Assembly: GCF_016920785.2 (NCBI RefSeq)
Contig: NW_024609836.1
Span: 67,249,596-67,313,595 of the forward strand
From: Ixodes scapularis
Lineage: Eukaryota; Arthropoda; Arachnida; Ixodida; Ixodidae
Reading direction: 5' to 3'
Length of the DNA: 64,000 nt
The notes under the pieces were generated by a model. The model had not been told where the DNA came from, did no database searches, and saw only the letters and a program-made list of their open reading frames with translations. This document shows positions 55,158 to 64,000 of this stretch, piece after piece; position 1 is the first letter of the stretch, and every line of letters begins with the position of its first letter. The position numbers were made by a program, and so were the translations under genes.

Positions 55158-57889
55158 AAGAAACAAGTACTCACAGTGCTATCGCGTTGTTGTTTTTTAT
55201 TGGTCTTACACTATTTACTGGAGTACGTTTTTCCCAGCCGCTCTTTGTTGCTGTTACTGCTGGAGACTTTTGCTGCTATGTTGCTGCTGTCTCGACTTTA
55301 TATCGTTTTTTTTTTTTCCCTTACGATTATATCTGTTTGTGACTAAAAGACGCCGCATTTTGAGGGATTATTTCGAGAGCGTTTAAGAAAATCGCAACAT
55401 TCCCGCGGGGCAAGCTTGCGCTCGAGCGAACACGAACTTCAGTTCCTGTCCCTTTTATATTCTCCTTTCTTTCTCTCTTTTTTATATTTAGGGGGAGGGT
55501 AGACGGGGAGAAGCCGACAGAGGCCATAACGGTGGAAGGTCCTTTGTTACGTTGTGTAATGTACCAGGTATACGCTCGCCGGGTAATGACTTTGGAAGTT
55601 GCTAAATGGTTGCTCGACCGTTTTTGAGGTTATCCGGTTTCAAATTGTTTCTTTTTTATGTTTTGTCTTTCTTTCTCGGTTTCGCCTCCTAGCTATCTCT
55701 CTCTCCCTCTGTTTCTCGCTATTCCGTAATCTTAGAGCGCTCTTACGTAGTTTTCGAGCCATTTGTCTTCGAGCACCATTTCGTGTTTATTTTTACTCGT
55801 AACACTTTTTAATGTTTTTATATGTTTCATTAATTTAACAATCGCTATTATTCACGGCGTTCGACCGCTGGGTACGCGTATATTTGCTTAGCTGGGAAAA
55901 GAAATGCTCGTAGCAGTGTGTCAAACAGACGGCACACGACAGTGCTGCCTATAGATTGTATCTTGTTGGAGGCTAGCTGTGCGCTAAAGCGCGACCGGCT
56001 CCAAAAAACTGTTTGCACGAATAAAAAAAGAAAAAAGAAAAACTAAATGACATATAGACATCGTTACCTTGGAGTTTAGACAACGCGGTTACGTTTCCAA
56101 ATAATTAACACGTTTGCTTTCTGAGTCAATCGTTTTCTCTCCTTGACTCTTTTTAACGCGTTCCTTTCGCTTATTTGCTTTTTTCTTGATTTATATTTAT
56201 TTCGACAGCACTCAGTACTCCAACCCCCATTGCAAAGTTTTATGTTTTGGGCCGCGCACCGCTGCGATTGTGTAATGCAGTTACAAACAAACGGGCATTC
56301 TTTTCTTCTTTTAATTTTTTTTGTTTTTTTTTGTTTAGGGCAACTTACGTCTTATTCAATGGTACGAACGCACGACCGTAGTTAATTTGTAAACATTCGG
56401 AGAGTCACGTGGTCAAAACATGCAGCCGTGGAAGAAGACCGCACATAAGTTTCGCTTGGGTCGCCACGACTACTAGTGTGTCGCAATTAGGTTTGGTAAC
56501 CTTTTATCAAAAGCATGTCACGCCTCAGACTGGAGGCCTTACAAGTGTCCATATACGTTTTGTCACATGTGCCTCGTGCTCTCCTATATACTTCGCAAAC
56601 TGTACCATCTTGTCACACAAGACTCACCTGGGTGGCGTTGTCAACGAACGTCGAAACTTTTTTTTTTTTTTTTTAAGAAGGTAATTTCTTAGCTGAATCA
56701 AAAGCACGCAGAAGCAGCAGCAAGTTTTATCTAAGAATCGTGATGACGCTCACAGCACGCGAAAGTTGTCTATTAAAAGCGTACTCAACCGAATACAAGA
56801 GCACACACACGTAACTGGGTTTCGTGAACACACCGAGCCATAGACTTGACACTCCCTTCCTAAAATAATTAATATAAAAAAGCGCTAAATAAATAAACAC
56901 CGGTCACACAACTCCGGTTCCGGTGTCTACCGCAACAAAACTCCCCCTCGGGGGCACAAAGAACACCCCTTGTTAGAGACACATCCGAGGCGTGAAGAGA
57001 ACATCACCGCACGACGACGGAAAGCGACGACACGAAATTCCGCTGAGTCAGCGTTGTGCAGGCAGCGGGAGACACGCGGGGTCTCTTGTATATCAATGAA
57101 ACGCACTGTTCGAAGCGTTCACTCGCCGCCGTATAGTATTCCGAAGCTAGCTCACTGTGAGGCGACCCTCTTTATAAGTGTATACCCGTGAGCTTTCACC
57201 ATCGTTGCATTGTTTCTTTCTTTCTTTTTTTTTTTTCGGAACAACGCGCGGAAGAGTGTTCGGAAAACAAAAAGCCAATTACGACCGCCGAGGCGGCCAT
57301 TGTGATGGAGCGCTTTAACATCGTGGGAAAGGAACAGAGATGTCTGGACGTGTGTCTGTGAGTGCGCGGTGGTGTTGCGTTCTTGTGGATGGGTGGGCGG
57401 TTGGGTGTTCTTCCTGCTGGGAAAAGGGGGAAGGGGGGTATTTTTAAATGCATGTATGCGTATATAATCGTCGTTATACAATAGGGTTCCTTGAAACACA
57501 GGGTTTGAGTTTTTTTAAAAGTCGTACACCTTTTTTTCGCGCGGAAGATGGAGAGGGTGTGAAGGGTCCCTTGTGGTCCTTCCGGTACACGCGTTGCAAA
57601 AAAGTTCCAAACAATATTTTCGTTACTTTTTTCTTTTAGTTTTTTGCAGTGATTGCGTCAGCAACGCAGTATAATTGTTTGTATTTTTGTTTTAGGCTTT
57701 GCAAGTCAAAGCTATACGAAGTTGGGGATAAATTAGCTTTCGTTGACGCGATACTCCGCGATCGTCTCTTACCAGGAGCTTTAGGTCTTGCCGTCTTCTT
57801 GTTTCCTCGTGTGTGTGCTTTGTATCGTCTACTGCCTGGTCATTATATCAAACTGCTCTAAGAAGTTCATAGGCATCATATCTTAATGC
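55158..57889. other. No supported gene
   Basis: T-rich stretches with pyrimidine tracts. Acceptor-like TTTTTGTTTTAG at about 57684-57695 precedes a 54-codon open frame to 57861 with no recognisable product. 56880-57180 is CpG-richer. No element ends were recognised. Confidence 0.35.
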
Positions 57890-58250
57890 TTAGGAAATCC
57901 CCGCGTAAAACCTGGATGATTCCATCTGATCCACACGCTATACATAGTCCCCATGCAAAAAGTGGATGATTTGATTTATTAGTCTCGACGTAAAAACGGG
58001 ATTATTTCATACTGGTCAATATGTTTACATGGTCCCCGCAAAGAAAAAGGAAGAAAAATTTATGATTTTATACTGGTCAAGATGGTTGCATGCTCCTCAC
58101 ACAAAAACTGAATGATGTTGATTGATCTATTAGGTTCTAAATAACAACTGGACGATTTCATAGGGTTCCGTACGCGTATACATAGTCCCAGCTAACAGCT
58201 AGATGATCTCATACTGGTCTATACGAATGCATAGCCCGCACATAAAAACA
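57890..58250 (+). repeat. ~50-bp minisatellite, about seven units
   Basis: GGATGATT-type words recur at about 57914, 57964, 57999, 58060, 58110, 58150 and 58201, mostly 40-60 bp apart. They lie within a unit of the form CATAGTCCCCGCA, AAAAACTGGATGATT, TCATACTGGTCTATA. Individual units are 15-25 percent diverged by eye. Confidence 0.8.
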
Positions 58251-58950
58251 GAAACAAATGGGTGGTTGCATTGCAGATAATTAAATGCGCACACACACAC
58301 AAAAGAAAAAGGAGGACTGATCTATTAATATGTCCTTTGAATGCCCGGCGAGACGGCTGCTCCTCGGATCGGAAGCCGCCGAAACGTGCAGCCCCAAAGC
58401 GCGAATAAAAATAATTAAAGAAAACACACACACACACAGAGTGAGCCGTTGGTTGTCGCCGTCGGCGTTGCCGCCAGAGTCGGCGAACGTGACACACGGG
58501 TGTAGGCTACGCGCGCGAAGACGCGGTGCGATGAGCTCCGGTCTTTGTGCCGTCGAGATGGATGACCGCGGACTCTCTCGCGTGCGCGCGCAACCGGCGT
58601 CGAGGGACGCGCTTCGCCTAATTGTCGGCTGGCTGAACCAGCTGAGCGCGGGTTTTTAAAAAACGACCCCCTCCTCCTCTCAACCTGGTGAAAAAAAAAA
58701 AAAAAAAGAAGCTCAAATTGCGTTTGTTTTTTTAGCATAATGCGCACCTTTGCGAGTAAACTGTTTTCACGCCTCCAGTGCGCATATATGGAGTCGGTGA
58801 AAAAACTAAAACCGGAGTCGCGCACTGCTTATACCTCATAAAAAAAATTATTGCTGTTTACTGCCCGCGGAGACACTTTACAAATGTTCAAAAACTTGTT
58901 TTCGAAAAAAACAACGAAACAAACTTTCTTTTATGTTGTTTTCTTATTTC
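58251..58950. other. No supported gene; CpG-rich patch
   Basis: 58330-58660 is CpG-rich with ORFs on both strands (109 and 136 aa), neither recognised. A short (CA)n at about 58425-58438 and an A run at 58691-58707 are present. Confidence 0.4.
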
Positions 58951-59166
58951 ATTGGAGCGCAAGTTCGTCTGCTTCGTTTGCAGCGGTTGCGGTGACGTGC
59001 AGAACGCCGAACTCTGTTTGGTTATGGATTAAGGATAGCGGGTAGACCCCAAGGCAGCTTGCATTGAGATCTACCCCCTATCCTTCAATGAGAGCCAATC
59101 ACAGCTTGGCGTCTTTCTGACGTAACCTCAACTCCTACGCTATAAGCAGAGGACCTACTCTCCGCG
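58951..59166. mobile_element. CRE-foldback MITE family, copy 4
   Basis: Left arm: GAGCGCAAGTTCGTCTGCTT, GCGGTTGCGGTGACGT, GAACGCCGAACTCTG and AGGATAGCGGGTAGACCCC. Right arm: ATCTACCCCCTATCCTTCAA, GAGCCAATCACAGCTTGGCG, TCTGACGTAACCTCAACTCC and AAGCAGAGGACCTACTC. The centre is near 59055. Confidence 0.85.
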
Positions 59167-59901
59167 TTGGTTTTTTGTTTCGTGGCATCATCTCTATTGT
59201 TGGTCCTGTCTCGTTTCCCTGCTCTGTGTTCGACCTTTCTCACTCCAAGTTTGTAACCGGTTTGAGCTTCGCGCCGGGATGTGTCCACCGACCCTTATTC
59301 CCGTAAAATATTCCAGCGACATATTTCTTCAAACGTTGAAAAACGTATCCGAGACAAAAGAGTACAATATAGTGTGAAATGTAATTAAGATAAAGTAGCA
59401 AATATTCTCGATCAAACATGTTTGCAAGACACCAAAGTACCATAAAAAGTAATTGAAATACAGTATTTTGAGTCGTATATTTGACATGGGCGCAGGTCTC
59501 GAACCAGTCTTCTTTACACGTTCACTCTAATCACTTACATTCTATAGACCTACCTCGAGTAGCTGTCGATGTCGGCGAGGCTCCGAAACACAGTCATACA
59601 CGATTGAGCCGTTGGAGGTCCAACGGCCCTGTCAACCAACTGGGCGTCATCATCGTCACCCGTTGAGAGGCTTAGCTGCATGCGCATGAACCGGGGACGG
59701 CGTGCATGCGGAAGCAGCGGTCCGGTTCGGGGGTCCGATTGAGTTGTCGCAGTTGGCTCGGGACACGAGCCGCCTCCTGTTGATCGTAAATCGGGTGCCC
59801 CTGTCGTCTACGCATGGAGGAACGCGCAGCTGCAAACCACGCGAACGCCGCCGCGTCCAAGCCGCAGAACTGGTGTACACTATATACAGAAAGTATAGAT
59901 A
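59167..59901. other. No supported gene
   Basis: Mixed composition with short ORFs. The 209-residue plus ORF at 59702-60331 runs into the decayed MITE at 59902 and is not credible. Confidence 0.4.
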
Positions 59902-60275
59902 CCGGGTGTTTGGAAGAAAAGGGAGCTGTATTTTTCTCACCGCAGAAATAAACTACGCATCGGCGAACGTTCAGTTTCGGCCCGAATGTAGCGCTAGCTG
60001 CCCGAACCAAATCCCAGAAGTTTCAGAGCTTAGCTTGGACCGATTAAAAAGTTATAGACATTTCATGTGGAAATTTTCAATAAGAACGCCGGTTCTGTGT
60101 ATGTGCCATGCATTCACGTACGTCGCTGGCCTCAATTTTTTTTTTCATTTAAAATTTTTGAACGTCGTTTATACCTTTTTTTATACAGATAACGGAAATT
60201 TTCAAAACCTTTGCATTGGCTCCCGAGCGTTAGGACGGAGATTGAGCGCTTGGCGATGTGTAGAATATTGTTTCC
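59902..60275. mobile_element. Diverged relative of the TA-flanked palindrome
   Basis: After TA (59900-59901) it starts CCGGGTGTTTGG, then ACCGCAGAAATAAACTACGC, ATCGGCGAACGTTCAG, AGTTTCAGAGCTTAG and AGTTATAGACATTTCA. The right side has GAGATTGAGCGCTTGGCGAT and GTGTAGAAT. These follow the left and right arms of 1993-2452 in order. The right terminus is not resolved. Confidence 0.65.
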
Positions 60276-60811
60276 CTTCTAAGAAAAACACGGTTCTTTC
60301 TTCTCTCAAACCCTCGGCAGAGTGCCACTAAGATACAATTAGCTACGGCGTTCGGCGAGGACGCGCTACATACAAAACGAGGGGAACGTCACCTCGTGTA
60401 TATCCGATGAATAACGCATGAACCAACTCACACCGGCGCCATTTGTTTTGCGCAGGCGTGCTTACGTGAGGATGATCGATTCCATTCCCGTCTAGAACTA
60501 TACGCGCCACGCTACTCTACCCACGATGTACAAAACTCTTTGAGAATTGAGTTTAGATGTGGTTCATTTTATGGGAAATCTGAACTCATCCCTACTTTCT
60601 TGGACACGAACGCCTCGCCAAATGCACTGAAATGAGAATTTCAACCAAACACGAACAAACATTGCAATGTTCCTCGGAAACCACGACGGTCATAAAATAT
60701 GAATAAGCAGCAATTCAAATTTTTGGGCGCGTATAGTTTCTTATTCCACGGCTCTATACGATTTCTTTGCCATTGAACTATTCCAAGGCTCTACAATTTC
60801 TTTGCATTGAA
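60276..60811. other. No gene; short tandem duplication near 60747-60812
   Basis: GGCTCTATACGATTTCTTTG, CCATTGAACTATTCCA and GGCTCTACAATTTCTTTGCA, TTGAATCC are two adjacent, diverged copies of about 33 bp. Confidence 0.5.
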
Positions 60812-61020
60812 TCCTATGCGGACCGCAAGTTCGTCTGCTTCGTTTGTAGAGGTTGTGGTGGCGTCAGAATGTCGAGCTCTGATTGGCTCAGACCTCGAGG
60901 AAGCTTGCTTCGAGGTCTTCCCACTATCCTTCAATCAGAGCCAATCAGAGCACGGCGTCTTTGTGACGTCACCACAACCTCTGCGCAAGAAGCATGACGA
61001 ACTTGCTCTTCGTATAGGCC
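60812..61020. mobile_element. CRE-foldback MITE family, copy 5 (best preserved)
   Basis: Left: CCTATGCGGACCGCAAGTTC, GTCTGCTTCG, AGAGGTTGTGGTGGCGTCAG and GAGCTCTGATTGGCTCAGAC. Right: ACTATCCTTCAATCAGAGCC, AATCAGAGCACGGCGTC, TGTGACGTCACCACAACCTC and GACGAACTTGCTCTTCGTAT, AGG. The 5' half pairs with the 3' half almost throughout. A TGACGTCA word is intact in the right arm. Confidence 0.88.
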
Positions 61021-61734
61021 ACATTCAAATCAAAATGAACAATTTCTGCTTCTCTCGTGAAAAGATCGTAATATTCCCGAGGACTGTAATTGCCTGTGTA
61101 TCCATATAATGCAAATTCATTCGAATTTTATTTTATTAAAACTTTTTATTTTACAGATTGACCCAAAGAGTTGACCATGTCGAACGCACTGCATTGATAG
61201 TCGGCTTCAACGAGCACCTGTTGATACAAACGAAAAAAAAAGCGACATTAAAACAGGTTTTACTTTCAAATTGAGTTTATACGTCAGTGAAGTGCCGGAC
61301 GATAGAGGTCGTTTGTAATGAATGGAAAATAAAGCGGTTAATTGGAAATGCGCCAACGCTGTTTGACTTTTAGACCTCCGTTTGTAGGCTCTGTGAGGAT
61401 GTAAGTGACCTGTTTATTTTTATATTTCTCCCTAATTCGTTCCGTCACTCGAATACCTAACTACCTGCTCCAACCCACGAAAGTATACAAGCAACCACAA
61501 TAATAAAAACAACCAAACTATCTTTCCGTGAGCATACATTATGTCTCAAAAGGTTTTCTTTCTTTTGCTGCGTTTTCTTTTTTTTTTAATTTTTTTTATT
61601 TAGGTTAGTAACAGTACAACTCTTACCCTTTGCAAGAGCAGCTTTAATTTTACCTTTCAGCATTACACCGCAGGTGGCACTATTTAGCGAGCGAACAAAA
61701 GGTGCACCCTTAAAAATCTGGAGCTTTTGCTTTT
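61021..61734. other. No supported gene
   Basis: AT-rich. A pyrimidine tract at about 61560-61602 ending TTTAG is acceptor-like but no open coding frame follows. Confidence 0.4.
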
Positions 61735-61985
61735 TCGTGAATCACCTCAAAGAGCCGATTGCTGCAATCCACGGAGGCAAGTCGGCGAGGGCAAAACTGG
61801 AAATAAATTTTGACCTGAAACACGCACACGCACACACACACGCACACACACACACACGCACACACACACACACACAGAAACACACGCACGCACGCACAGT
61901 CTGCGTTGCGGCATCATTGAGCATGACGTGATCACCCTGCTCATTACATGATTGGCTTTCTCAAGTGCTTTGCGGGCTACATATT
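61735..61985. mobile_element. AAGAGCC-type foldback MITE, copy 2, with (CA)n
   Basis: The left arm CACCTCAAAGAGCCGATTGC, TGCAATCCACGGAGG faces the right arm TACATGATTGGCTTTCTCAA, GTGCTTTGCGGGCTAC. A (CA)n/(CACACG)n tract fills the middle (about 61821-61895). Homologous to 18953-19193. Confidence 0.7.
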
Positions 61986-63426
61986 TTTTTAGACTGTACC
62001 GTTCGATGTTTTCATCGGCGAACGATAACAAATCGAATCATTCTAATTTCGTTTTCCAAGTCATTTTCTTTTCACGCATTTTACTCACGCGGCAATTCGC
62101 TCGAAAGGTTGTAATTGAAACGTCCCCAGCAGGAGAAAATTACACCGATTCTTTTCCACTCCAACTTCATTTTCGTCGCCTCGCATTAAACACGCACACG
62201 GAATTCTTCAGCTAATCACCGCAGTGCATGCACGGCGTGTTCAATTACCCGCAAGATTGAAGCGTTTTCCCAATAGACTCCCCATCACTTTGATTGCACG
62301 CAATTAGACGACGACGTTCCCAAAATTATTGGGAATTTTGTTTTCTCGTTTGTTCTGATTTTTTTAGGCCAGTTTCTGGAATGATGAGCAGCTTGGTTTT
62401 TCGTAGAATTTTACTTTTTCTCAATTGACGTCAAATGGCCTTTGTTGAGCGTTGCAAATCTATTAGTGGGTAGTTACCAAAAAAATTACCGTGATTGCTG
62501 CTTTCATTGATTCATAATTTCAGTCATTGATTAGCTAAAGCGTATTCGCGCAGTTTTTTTTTTGTTTTTTTTTTTCTCTCATGTGAGCAAAGTTTATATT
62601 TGTACCGTGATTCTGCGTCATTCGTTGCCCAAGTACTCTATGGTATATTCAGTGCATCAATCAAAAGTTTAGTCGATGTAACTACAAATCTGGCGCCATT
62701 CGTCGGAAGGGGTTAGACTTTTTTTTTCTCATTATTTAGAAAGTTGTAATGACATGGGATTTTAAATTTCAAATAATATAAAAGGGATGAACGATGTGGC
62801 GTTTGATACTTTGATACAAATATTATACATGTTTTGAAAAGAAAAACTGAATCGCACTGTTAAATGCCAATGCAATCTTTATGAGATAAGATCTATAGGT
62901 ATATACTAAGGTATAATTAAAGTACAAGACGGCAAACTTTCAATTTTTAGTTGCTAATGGTGAAAAATCAATTCTATGTTGTTTGCCCGTTTCTTTTTTT
63001 TTTATCTTTTTCTTTTGTTTTATGGTTTATAAGCATGTACGTTTCCAGGTGAAGAACAAATGCTATTCAGGGAGGCAGGAGTTTAGAAATTATTCGCTCT
63101 GGTCAATGCACTTCCGGAACTGCTTCCAGCAGAGTCGTTCCGCCGCCATGTTTGGGCTGAACTTGCATCTGACACATTGTCGGTGCCGTCAACGGACCCG
63201 ACTTGAAAATGCGGGACACGTCACGACTTCCTGAAGTCGATTGCTTGCCATCGCATAAATTGAGAAGTCGGAGATCGGGATGACACGAGCAGTTTCCCAG
63301 CTAGACGTCGCTTGTACAGTTGACAGTTTAGGGGAGAGAATTTCCTGATGGAAGCCCTGGAACTAATCGTCATATGTGTGATGGCAAGTCTCGAAGTTAT
63401 CTAAGCGAACGCGTATACTATACAGA
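61986..63426. other. No supported gene
   Basis: AT-rich. CATGTACGTTTCCAG at about 63036-63050 is an acceptor-like site before a 61-codon open frame that ends at about 63232, with no recognised product. Confidence 0.35.
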
Positions 63427-63685
63427 AATGAGCATGCAGTATTTGGAATACGTATTTAAAATACTTCGTGTATTTTGTATTTCATTACACATTAGAGAAC
63501 GTATTTGTCAATTGTATTTAAGTACTTCAGATTGAGTATTTCAAATACATGTATATCAATGACAACCCCAAATACAATTTTGGTCACTGCTCTTTGCAAT
63601 CGAATGTACCAGTGAGCGCTCTTCGCGAAGGGTGTCATGGCCAAAGAGTATGAAACTTGCTGCGGCTTGCGCAGAATAAACATTA
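63427..63685 (+). mobile_element. GAGCAGTATTT-type MITE, copy 2 (plus orientation)
   Basis: ATGAGCATGCAGTATTTGGA, ATACGTATTTAAAATACTT, GTATTTGTCAATTGTATTTA, CCCCAAATACAATTTTGG, GCGCTCTTCGCGAAGG and GCGCAGAATAAACA align with the reverse complement of 33441-33698. Confidence 0.75.
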
Positions 63686-63930
63686 AAAAAAAAGGCAAAG
63701 TATTACAAGGAATTAAGGGGATGAGTACAATTATTGCTTATTTGGTTGGGTGATGACATTCTCTAAACGCGTTCAGTTATTGACATTGAAAAAAAAAAGG
63801 CTTTGATGCATCAACTCAGATCTTTTAAATTAATTTACACTGAATACATTGTTTTTCCTAATGTTGTATACGCCAATGAAGTTATGACAGACACATTTTA
63901 TCGCTGCAACACTCTTTCTAAGTTTACTCT

Positions 63931-63965
<35 letters not shown>

Positions 63966-64000
63966 TTGTAGCATTTCGTATTTGTATTTCAACACATTTT
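63686..64000. other. AT-rich end of window with (TA)n
   Basis: A (TA)n microsatellite at 63931-63958. GTATTT words after 63965 hint at another GAGCAGTATTT-type element cut by the window edge. Confidence 0.5.

Noticed and set aside
57649..57861. Acceptor-like TTTTTGTTTTAG followed by a 54-codon frame (LCKSKLYEVGDKLAFVDAIL)
   Set aside because: Plausible composition, but no donor, no upstream exon and no family recognised. Too weak to list as a gene.
59702..60331. 209-residue plus ORF
   Set aside because: Its second half translates the decayed palindromic MITE at 59902-60275.
61821..61895. (CA)n ORFs on both strands
   Set aside because: Low-complexity translations of the microsatellite.

Overview
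The window looks like intergenic or intronic DNA from an arachnid, most likely a hard tick. The grounds are: no bacterial gene organisation, very sparse coding potential, dense nested transposable elements, long A/T and G/C homopolymer runs, microsatellites, and retrotransposon remnants whose 3' ends carry a GGTGGCGCAAGCCACC-type hairpin followed by an (ATCC)n-like tail. I recall that tail from ixodid tick sequence, so the tick assignment is inference and not a database result. No rRNA, convincing tRNA, CRISPR array or complete multi-exon gene was found.

The clearest coding sequence is at 9.4-14.2 kb, all on the minus strand. A 5'-truncated non-LTR retrotransposon with an uninterrupted reverse transcriptase (RT) domain and a (TGA)n tail (9437-10926) abuts the tail of a second, badly decayed APE-endonuclease/RT retrotransposon (10931-14161). 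In the second element the first aspartate of the catalytic YADD box is replaced by tyrosine. Its 3' terminal hairpin recurs at 45.9, 46.4 and 53.8 kb.

The rest of the window is dominated by small inverted-repeat (MITE or foldback) elements. They include: a TA-flanked 460-bp near-palindrome (1993-2452) with a decayed relative at 59.9 kb; five copies of a TGACGTCA-bearing foldback family (1.5, 5.0, 41.6, 59.0, 60.8 kb); large foldbacks at 16.9 and 20.6 kb; a hAT-like element with a near-perfect 8-bp target duplication (32.1 kb); an inverted pair of 260-bp elements (33.4 and 63.4 kb); and two families whose termini begin CACTCTAAG or CACACTAAAC and which carry arrays of short repeated words (28.3/31.3, 35.6 and 38.5 kb). 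Tandem arrays occur at 8.5 kb (115-bp units, with a solo unit at 50.9 kb), 50.7 kb (18-bp units), 53.0 kb and 57.9 kb.

Host-gene evidence is limited. A CpG-rich block at 26.2-26.7 kb has a CCAAT box, GC boxes, two TGACGTCA sites and a short first coding exon ending in a strong CAG|GTAAGA donor. A candidate downstream exon at 30.68 kb has a compatible phase. A TATA plus GC-box promoter candidate lies at 20.0 kb, a short ORF with a signal-peptide-like start at 52.7 kb, and a possible 35-codon terminal exon at 35.2 kb. These are predictions that need transcript evidence. Nothing seen supports a self-contained new multi-gene system.
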